From: Treponema sp. UBA4377
Lineage (GTDB): Bacteria; Spirochaetota; Spirochaetia; Treponematales; Treponemataceae
Reading direction: 5' to 3'
Assembly: GCA_002391235.1 (NCBI GenBank)
Contig: DGRX01000006.1
Coordinates: 1-64,000 of the forward strand
DNA length: 64,000 bases
Of this stretch, positions 58,596 through 64,000 are shown in pieces (positions within the stretch are counted from its first letter, which is position 1; every line of letters begins with the position of its first letter). The position numbers and the translations under genes are program-made. The notes beneath the pieces were generated by a model that did not search any database, had not been told where the DNA came from, and saw nothing but the letters and a program-made list of their open reading frames with translations.

Positions 58596-59408
58596 ATGAA
58601 AAAAATTATTTTTGGATTTTTGGGAATTGTGGCGGCGCTTTCACTCGCCTCCTGCGCGAAAAAAGGCGGAGCCAAAGGCAACGACGGAATTGTTACATTA
58701 AAAGGAATCATCGACTTGGTTCCGCACCAGGAAATCATCGACTACGCCGCCCCCGCATTGCTTAAAGAAGGAATCAAAGTAGTGACCTTGCAGGACGCTT
58801 CCGACAACCTTGGAAACGAAAAAACGGCAAATGGCGAGGCCGACTTCAACTACTTCCAGCACAAGCCCTACTTGGACTCTGTAAACAAGCAGAACGGCTG
58901 GGACTTGGTCAGCGTTGCCGCAATTCATGTTGAGCCAATTTCGCTTTACTCTGACAAGTACACAAAGCTTTCAGACGTTCCCGAAAAACTTGTCATCGCC
59001 GTTCCAGACGACGGAACCAACGAATACCGCGGCCTTAAGCTTTTGAACGACTTGGGCTTTATCAAATTGAGCGAGCATTCTTTGAGCGCTCTTGACGCGA
59101 ACGTAGGCGACATCGTTGAATACCTCAAGCCGATTAAAATTGTCGAAATCAACGCGTTCCAAATCATACCGACGCGCGCCGACTACGACTTGTTCGTAAA
59201 CAACACCAACAAAATTCTTGAGTCTGGAATCAAGACAAACATCTTGGCCCAAGAAGCCGCCGACAGCCCTTACGGAAACATCATCGTAACAAAGGCTGGC
59301 CGCGCCAACGACCCCGCGATTCAAAAGCTGGTCAAGGTTTTGCTCAGCGACGACGTTCAGCAGTGGATAAAGAACAAGTATAACGGAGCCGTAATTCCGG
59401 TTAAGTAA
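58596..59408 (+). CDS. metQ: MetQ/NlpA-type substrate-binding lipoprotein
   Basis: The 270 aa protein has a lipobox LASC with the lipidated Cys at residue 20 and a mature NlpA/MetQ fold (TLKGIIDLVPHQEIIDYAAP, then PYLDSVNKQNGWDLVSVA; FQIIPTRADYDLFVNN). It presents substrate to MetI. Members of this family bind methionine or other small amino acids; here the neighbours suggest another sulfur compound as a possible ligand. Confidence 0.9.
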   Translation: MKKIIFGFLGIVAALSLASCAKKGGAKGNDGIVTLKGIIDLVPHQEIIDYAAPALLKEGIKVVTLQDASDNLGNEKTANGEADFNYFQHKPYLDSVNKQNGWDLVSVAAIHVEPISLYSDKYTKLSDVPEKLVIAVPDDGTNEYRGLKLLNDLGFIKLSEHSLSALDANVGDIVEYLKPIKIVEINAFQIIPTRADYDLFVNNTNKILESGIKTNILAQEAADSPYGNIIVTKAGRANDPAIQKLVKVLLSDDVQQWIKNKYNGAVIPVK

Positions 59409-59419
59409 AAATAGAACGC

Positions 59420-59455
59420 CTGCGCCGGCAAACAGGCCCGCGCGGACAGCCGAAC
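59420..59455 (+). repeat. Short hairpin and GCGCGGACAGCCGAAC motif before the NifD-like gene
   Basis: GCCTG/CAGGC forms a short hairpin near 59418-59437, followed by GCGCGGACAGCCGAAC (59440-59455). The same 16-mer with two changes stands at 63645-63660, before the PLP-enzyme gene of the same operon. Function unknown. Confidence 0.35.
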
Positions 59456-59474
59456 TTTTTTTAAGGAGAACAGT

Positions 59475-60935
59475 ATGTCAACAGTAAACCTAAATTTGCC
59501 GGACGTGCAAATTCGCGAAATTAGAATTAATTCAATCACCGGCTTTTTGGGCAATGCGGACGATTTGGTGAAGCTCTCGGCGGACGGACTCAAGGACCAT
59601 AACCGAAAGTTCACCCAATGCATCGGTTGCTCTACGGCGCGCGCCGGCTGCATGGTCTCGATGGTGACCGACGCCGCGGTGATTTCGCATGGACCTGTTG
59701 GCTGCTCTTCTTGCTTGCATGACTTTAACATGACTTACCGAGTCAACGCTTCGCTGCGCAACAAGACAAACCGCCGCCGCCGCATCTTTTCGACAAACCT
59801 CCAGGAAAAAGACACGGTCTACGGCGGAAACGCAAAGCTTGAGGCTACGATTCGCGAGGTGTACGAAAGGGTGAAGCCCGCCGCGATTTTTGTATTGACT
59901 ACATGCGCAGTGGGAATTGTAGGCGACGACGTTCAAAGCGTTTGCGACAAAGCCCAGGAAGAATTAGGAATACCAATTGTGGGCGTTGCTTGCGAAGGCT
60001 TCCGCTCCAAAGTTTGGACGACTGGCTTTGACGCCGCCTATCACGGAATGGCTCGCAAACTTATCAAAAAAGCCGACAAACATCGCGACGACATGATTAA
60101 TGTCATAAACTTTTGGGGCAGCGACGCTTTTGCCGACTGGTTCGCTCCATTTGGAGCAAAGCCAAATTATTTGACCCCATTTAACACAGTTGAAGAACTG
60201 AGCCGCGCGGGAGAGGCTTGCGCCACCGTTCAAGCGTGCTCGACATTGGGAACATATTTGGGCGCTGTCTTGGAGCAAGACTTTGGCGTTCCGGAATTGG
60301 CGAGCGCGCCGCCATACGGAATCGCGCAGACCGACAGATGGTTCCGCGCGCTGGGAAAACTTTTAGGCAAAGAAGACATCGCCGAAAAAGTCATCGCGGA
60401 GAAAAAAGAAAAATATCTTCCGCAAATCGAAGAGATAAGAAAAAAATTGCAAGGAAAGTCCGCATACGTAGCGGCCGGCGCCGCGCACGGACACGCGCTC
60501 TTGGACATAATCGGAGAGCTTGGGCTTAAAGCCGTCGGAGCGTCGGTATTCCACCACGACGCGACGTTTGACTCGGGCCGGGATGAAAACGACCAGCTCA
60601 AGCAACGAGTCGGAGACTACGGCGATGTTCCGCATTTTAATGTTTGCAACAAGCAGGAATTTGAATTAGTCAACGCGCTGATAAAAGTTCACCCTGACGT
60701 AATGCTCGCGCGTCACGGCGGAATGACCTTGTGGGGCGCAAAGCTCGGCATTCCAAGCTTGCTTGTTGGCGACGAGCACGCCGGCATGGGATATGAAGGC
60801 CTTGTCAAATACGGCAAAATGATTGTTGAAACGATTGAGAACGACGAGTTTGTCAAAAACTTTCAAAAGCACGCGCTGAACCCTTACACAAAGTGGTGGC
60901 TGACCCAGCAGACGGATTACTTCCAATATAAGTAA
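59475..60935 (+). CDS. Nitrogenase-like component 1 alpha subunit (NifD-like)
   Basis: The 486 aa protein has oxidoreductase-nitrogenase component 1 features. Cys52, Cys77 (HGPVGC) and Cys144 (TTCAVGIVGDDV) align with the three NifD P-cluster ligands. Cys255 (QACSTLG) and His435 (GDEHAGMGYEG) align with the FeMo-cofactor ligands Cys275 and His442. Within CEGFRSKVWTTGFD, the places of alpha-Gln191 and alpha-His195 are Trp181 and Phe185, so the N2 chemistry of NifD is unlikely. The protein should bind a NifB-derived cofactor and act with the next gene's product. The neighbouring MetNIQ importer suggests an organic sulfur substrate. Confidence 0.9.
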   Translation: MSTVNLNLPDVQIREIRINSITGFLGNADDLVKLSADGLKDHNRKFTQCIGCSTARAGCMVSMVTDAAVISHGPVGCSSCLHDFNMTYRVNASLRNKTNRRRRIFSTNLQEKDTVYGGNAKLEATIREVYERVKPAAIFVLTTCAVGIVGDDVQSVCDKAQEELGIPIVGVACEGFRSKVWTTGFDAAYHGMARKLIKKADKHRDDMINVINFWGSDAFADWFAPFGAKPNYLTPFNTVEELSRAGEACATVQACSTLGTYLGAVLEQDFGVPELASAPPYGIAQTDRWFRALGKLLGKEDIAEKVIAEKKEKYLPQIEEIRKKLQGKSAYVAAGAAHGHALLDIIGELGLKAVGASVFHHDATFDSGRDENDQLKQRVGDYGDVPHFNVCNKQEFELVNALIKVHPDVMLARHGGMTLWGAKLGIPSLLVGDEHAGMGYEGLVKYGKMIVETIENDEFVKNFQKHALNPYTKWWLTQQTDYFQYK

Positions 60936-60953
60936 GGGCGCAAGGAGAAAAAA

Positions 60954-62300
60954 ATGGCGAATTACACAGGTTCAATTGAACAAGAAAGATACACTTGCGC
61001 GCTCGGAGCCTTGCAGACTGTAGTTGCAATTCCAAGGGCTGTTCCGATTTTGCATTCAGGACCGGGCTGCGGCGAAATGATAAGCGGCTTTTTCGCGCGC
61101 TCAAAAGGCTACGCGGGCGGTTCCACAAGCCCTTGCACAGCCTTTACCGAAAAGGAAGTTGTTTTTGGCGGAATCAAGCATTTGCGCGAAAACATAGAAA
61201 ATACATACAAGGTTTTGGACACAGACTTGCAGGTTGTCATGTCAGGCTGCACCGGCGGAATTGTAGGCGACGACGTTCAAGGCGTCGTAGATGAATTTGT
61301 CGAACAAGGAAAGCCTATTGTAGCCGTAGATACGCCGGGCTTCAAGTCGAACAATTATGTTTCGCACGCGTCGGTGGTCAACGCAATCATCGACCAATAT
61401 GTTACCCGCTTCGAAGATCAAAACGAACCTCGCTCGGAAAAGAACACTGTCAACTTAATCGCGAGCATTCCATTTCAAGACCCATTTTGGAAAAGCAACT
61501 TGGCTGAATACCGGCGCTTGCTTAAAGGCCTTGGCCTTAAAGTTCATGTCTTGTTCGGCCCCGACTGCAAGGGCGTGAAAGAATGGCAGCAAATTCCGCG
61601 CGCCAACTTTAACATTTTGGTTTCTCCATGGTACGGAAAGACAATCGCGGACAACCTAAAGGCGCGCTACGACCAAGAATATTATTGGTTCCATTCTGTT
61701 CCGATTGGCGACAACGCCACAACAGCCTTTTTGAACGGAGTCTTGGATTTTGCCATCGCCCACGGAGCGGAAATCGACGTTGAAAAAGCAAAGAAATTCA
61801 TCCAACACCAAATCGACTCTTACTATGAAGAGATTGACAACCTAGCCACTTTCCTCTTGGAATTCCGCTACGGTTTGCCGCGGTTCGCTCACATCATTCA
61901 CGACGCCGGCTATGTCGTCGGCCTTTCGCGCTTTTTGCTGCACGAAACAGGAATCGTTCCAGCCGAACAGTTCATCGTAGACAACACTCCGGCAAAATAC
62001 CAACAGGATATTTTGGACGACTTGCTTTCAATTAGCGAAAAAAGAAAAATCAGCGCGCAGTTCATTCCCGACGCGGGAAAAGCCAGCGACATAATTCGCG
62101 AAATAAAACATGAAGGACGCGGCTTGATAATCGGCGCAAGCTGGGACAGCGATTTGGCAAAAGAAAAAGATTATTCTTTTGTGGAAGCGGCGAACCCGCT
62201 GCAAATGCGCCTTGTCCTTACGACAAACTATGTGGGCTACACTGGAGCCTTGCGCGTGATAGAAGACGTTTACAACAACGCGCTCGAACGTTACCGCTAG
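60954..62300 (+). CDS. Nitrogenase-like component 1 beta subunit (NifK-like)
   Basis: The 448 aa protein has Cys15, Cys39 (HSGPGCG) and Cys99 (SGCTGGIVGDDV), aligned with the NifK P-cluster ligands, and the NifK/N signature TEKEVVFGG (65-73). Its N-terminus is shorter than classic NifK by about 55 residues. It starts 18 nt after the alpha gene with an AAGGAG ribosome site, so the two form one complex. Confidence 0.9.
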   Translation: MANYTGSIEQERYTCALGALQTVVAIPRAVPILHSGPGCGEMISGFFARSKGYAGGSTSPCTAFTEKEVVFGGIKHLRENIENTYKVLDTDLQVVMSGCTGGIVGDDVQGVVDEFVEQGKPIVAVDTPGFKSNNYVSHASVVNAIIDQYVTRFEDQNEPRSEKNTVNLIASIPFQDPFWKSNLAEYRRLLKGLGLKVHVLFGPDCKGVKEWQQIPRANFNILVSPWYGKTIADNLKARYDQEYYWFHSVPIGDNATTAFLNGVLDFAIAHGAEIDVEKAKKFIQHQIDSYYEEIDNLATFLLEFRYGLPRFAHIIHDAGYVVGLSRFLLHETGIVPAEQFIVDNTPAKYQQDILDDLLSISEKRKISAQFIPDAGKASDIIREIKHEGRGLIIGASWDSDLAKEKDYSFVEAANPLQMRLVLTTNYVGYTGALRVIEDVYNNALERYR

Positions 62301-62314
62301 GATGGGAGGCGGCA

Positions 62315-62656
62315 ATGGGAGACAACAATAGCGGGCGCGTTTTGGTAGGCTTTGCGAGCCTTGACGGGCTTGCGGTAGACGAACATTTTGGGCACGCCCA
62401 ATACTGGCAGATTTACGATTTTACGGACGACGCGGAATTTGTGGAAACGCGAAAAATGCCGCCCGTTTGCGGCGGCTCATGCAGCGAAAATTTTGAGCCT
62501 GCCTATCAATTGCTAAAAGACTGCGCGGCTTTGTTCGTGGCAAAAATCGGACAACCGGCCGCCGCTTATATGCTGGGCAAAGGGCTAAAAGTTTTTGAGG
62601 CCGCCGGAAGCATTGACAGGCTCGCGCTCGCCATAAAAGAGCAGGGTCTTGTATAA
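62315..62656 (+). CDS. NifX/NafY-like cofactor carrier
   Basis: The 113 aa protein has the NifX/NifB-C-terminal (dinitrogenase iron-molybdenum cofactor) fold: VGFASLDGLAVDEHFGHAQY near the N-terminus, and ALFVAKIGQPAAAYMLGKGL. The His in EHFGHA is the usual cofactor-binding spot. Cys in CGGSCSENF may add ligands. It likely carries NifB-co-type cluster to the NifDK-like enzyme. Confidence 0.88.
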   Translation: MGDNNSGRVLVGFASLDGLAVDEHFGHAQYWQIYDFTDDAEFVETRKMPPVCGGSCSENFEPAYQLLKDCAALFVAKIGQPAAAYMLGKGLKVFEAAGSIDRLALAIKEQGLV

Positions 62657-62690
62657 AAAACGCGCTTGGCGCAAAAAAAGGAGGCGCGAA

Positions 62691-63566
62691 ATGCCAAAGA
62701 CATTTGAAGAAATCTCAAAAAGCCATCCGTGTTTCGCGCTTGGCGCCAAGTCGAACAAGGGCCGCATTCATTTGCCGGTAAGCCCGGGCTGCAACATCGG
62801 TTGCCGCTTTTGCAAGCGCGACTTTAATGAGAGCGAAAATCGTCCCGGCGTTGCAAGCGGCATAATCAGCCCCGACGAGGCGCTTGACGCGATTAGACGC
62901 GCCGTAGAGCTTTCGCCTGACCTTACTGTTGTTGGAGTGGCAGGCCCGGGCGATACGCTCGCCACCGATTTTGCGCTTGAGACATTCCGCAAAGTGCGAG
63001 ACGAGTTTCCGCAAATGATAAAATGCATGAGCACAAACGGCTTGCTGCTTCCGCAAAAGGCGGACCAAATAATCGACGCGCAAATCGACACGCTTACCGT
63101 GACGGTAAACGCGGTTGACCCGGAGATTCAGGCCAAGATAAACGAGTTCATAATTTACAATGGCAAGCGCATTGAAGGAATCGAGGCCGCGCGGATTTTG
63201 ATAAAGAACCAGTTGGAAGGAATAGAAAAAGTTTCAAGCGCGGGCGTGACAGTAAAGGTGAACACGGTTTTCATTCCTGAAATAAACCGCGAGCATATTC
63301 CGCTTGTGGCAAAAACAGTCGCTGAGCGCGGCGCGACAGTTTACAACATAATTCCGCTGATACCTCAGCATCAGTTTTCTTGGTGTAGCGCGCCATCTTG
63401 CGCCGACTTGTCTTGGGCAAGAAGCGAATGCGAAAAATACATAAAAGTCTTTAGGCATTGCCAACGCTGCCGCGCGGACGCGGTTGGCGTTCCTGGCGGA
63501 CAGGACTTTTCAAAAGAAGTTTACATTAAGCCTGTGAGATTGGACGGAACCTTTTCTCACGGTTAG
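62691..63566 (+). CDS. nifB: NifB-like radical SAM cofactor synthase
   Basis: The 291 aa protein has H12-P-C14, radical SAM CxxxCxxC as C34, C38 and C41, and a C-terminal HCQRCRADAVG (256-266) that supplies further Fe-S ligands. These are the NifB features needed to build the 8Fe-9S-C NifB cofactor. It is the short form without a fused NifX domain; NifX is the separate upstream gene. The ATG at 62691 follows AAGGAGG; an upstream TTG at 62649 overlaps the NifX gene and is rejected. Confidence 0.93.
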   Translation: MPKTFEEISKSHPCFALGAKSNKGRIHLPVSPGCNIGCRFCKRDFNESENRPGVASGIISPDEALDAIRRAVELSPDLTVVGVAGPGDTLATDFALETFRKVRDEFPQMIKCMSTNGLLLPQKADQIIDAQIDTLTVTVNAVDPEIQAKINEFIIYNGKRIEGIEAARILIKNQLEGIEKVSSAGVTVKVNTVFIPEINREHIPLVAKTVAERGATVYNIIPLIPQHQFSWCSAPSCADLSWARSECEKYIKVFRHCQRCRADAVGVPGGQDFSKEVYIKPVRLDGTFSHG

Positions 63567-63600
63567 CGACAACATAATTGTTCGCAAGACTAAAAATTAA

Positions 63601-63660
63601 GGGTTGTCGCATAAGCGGCAACAAACGCGCTCGCGGCCAAGCTCGCGCGTTCAGCCGAAC
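63601..63660. repeat. Structured intergenic element (two stem-loops), family A
   Basis: GTTGTCGC-ATAA-GCGGCAAC (63603-63622) and AACGCGC/GCGCGTT (63624-63651) are adjacent hairpins ending in CAGCCGAAC. The order and the word GCATAAGC match 7812-7904, with base-paired substitutions in the second stem. It lies between the NifB gene and the PLP-enzyme gene. Confidence 0.4.
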
Positions 63661-63674
63661 CATAGGAGGAAAAT

Positions 63675-64000
63675 ATGGCAAAGAATTACAATGACATAGA
63701 ATCAGCTTTGATTCATGGTGGAATTGACGGCGACCCGCTCACAGGCGCTGTCAATGTTCCTGTTTACCAAACTTCAACCTACAGACAGGAAGGACTTGGC
63801 AAAAACAAGGGGTGGGAATACTCGCGCACAGGAAACCCCACCCGCGCGGCTCTAGAGGCTTTGATCGCCCAGCTGGAAGGCGGAGGCCACGGCTTTGCGT
63901 TTGCGTCAGGAATGGCCGCGTCGACAGCTGTCATAAGCCTATTTAAAAGCGGCGACAAAATAATAATTTCCAGCAACGTCTACGGCGGCACTTTCCGCGT
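63675..64000 (+). CDS. Cys/Met-metabolism PLP enzyme, N-terminal part (partial)
   Basis: The first 108 codons are present before the window end. HGGIDGDPLTGAVNVPVYQT, WEYSRTGNPTRAALE and FASGMAASTAVISL are signatures of the cystathionine gamma-synthase/lyase and O-acetylhomoserine sulfhydrylase family; the PLP lysine would lie beyond the end. It may turn methanethiol or sulfide into methionine, homocysteine or cysteine, or release sulfide. An AGGAGG ribosome site precedes the ATG. The exact family branch needs the missing sequence. Confidence 0.85.
   Translation, partial: MAKNYNDIESALIHGGIDGDPLTGAVNVPVYQTSTYRQEGLGKNKGWEYSRTGNPTRAALEALIAQLEGGGHGFAFASGMAASTAVISLFKSGDKIIISSNVYGGTFR

Noticed and set aside
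59475..62300. True N2-fixing nitrogenase
   Set aside because: The positions equal to alpha-Gln191 and alpha-His195 are Trp and Phe, NifE/NifN and NifH are not nearby, and the context is sulfur metabolism.
1..64000. CRISPR arrays, tRNA or rRNA genes, transposases
   Set aside because: None was seen: no regularly spaced direct repeats, no cloverleaf with a T-loop motif, and no transposase or integrase motifs in any frame.

Overview
The window most likely comes from a strictly anaerobic, gut- or rumen-type spirochaete close to Treponema. This is an inference from gene content and style: a chemotaxis receptor, two class III adenylate cyclases, a FecR-domain protein, rubrerythrin, Fe-S aldo/keto reductases, a secreted GH5 glycanase, a fucose/arabinose-type isomerase and xylulokinase, a TrkAH potassium system, and no respiratory oxidase or ribosomal/tRNA genes to settle taxonomy. 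No tRNA, rRNA, CRISPR array or insertion sequence was seen.

Layout. 1-0.9 kb: the 3' end of a type ISP restriction-modification enzyme and a GC-rich structured element. 0.9-6.8 kb: an AraC regulator divergent from a tight operon of oxidoreductases (iron alcohol dehydrogenase, NAD epimerase, Fe-S aldo/keto reductase, Gfo/Idh/MocA) with a YczE-type membrane protein. 6.9-17.5 kb: an esterase, a TauE/SafE - NapH-like polyferredoxin - TPR membrane operon ending in LytTR/DUF3021 and WYL regulators, small housekeeping or detoxification genes (SAP, DUF3781, ClbS/DfsB), two cysteine-cluster proteins (SPL radical SAM and DUF1848) and a GH5 glycanase. 17.5-26.6 kb: chemotaxis receptor, rubrerythrin, xylulokinase, a HigBA-type toxin-antitoxin pair with a broken toxin gene, DUF4867 plus sugar isomerase, and an M29 aminopeptidase. 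Xylulokinase and the DUF4867-isomerase unit carry the same promoter-operator module.

26.7-42.1 kb is a more AT-rich accessory stretch: two ORF6N proteins, XRE regulators beside divergent operons, a five-gene unit (zinc-ribbon/TPR protein, unknown protein, extended YidD, SPFH-SHOCT protein, 4-TM protein), a secreted PDZ-ended protein, and a triple-repeat cysteine-rich small protein overlapping a voltage-gated cation channel with an unusual selectivity filter. Core genes (ProS, an adenylate cyclase, an ABC ATPase) lie inside it. 42.1-56.9 kb: TrkH/TrkA, HrpB helicase, an MIO-type aromatic amino acid lyase, a FecR protein overlapping an adenylate cyclase, a pair of tandem secreted paralogues, and N-acetylglutamate synthase.

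57.0-64.0 kb holds the most notable system: a MetNIQ-like importer (the ATPase lacks the methionine-sensing NIL domain), NifD-like and NifK-like subunits keeping all six P-cluster cysteines, a NifX-like carrier, a NifB radical SAM enzyme, and a transsulfuration-type PLP enzyme cut by the window end. In the NifD-like protein the residues aligned with alpha-Gln191 and alpha-His195 of Mo-nitrogenase are Trp and Phe. With the importer and the PLP enzyme, this points to a nitrogenase-like enzyme acting on organic sulfur compounds (methylthio-alkane reductase type) rather than on N2. No NifH-like reductase lies in the window.

A genome-style feature is that several genes have a TATAAT-like box only about 6 nt before the start codon, which suggests leaderless mRNAs.
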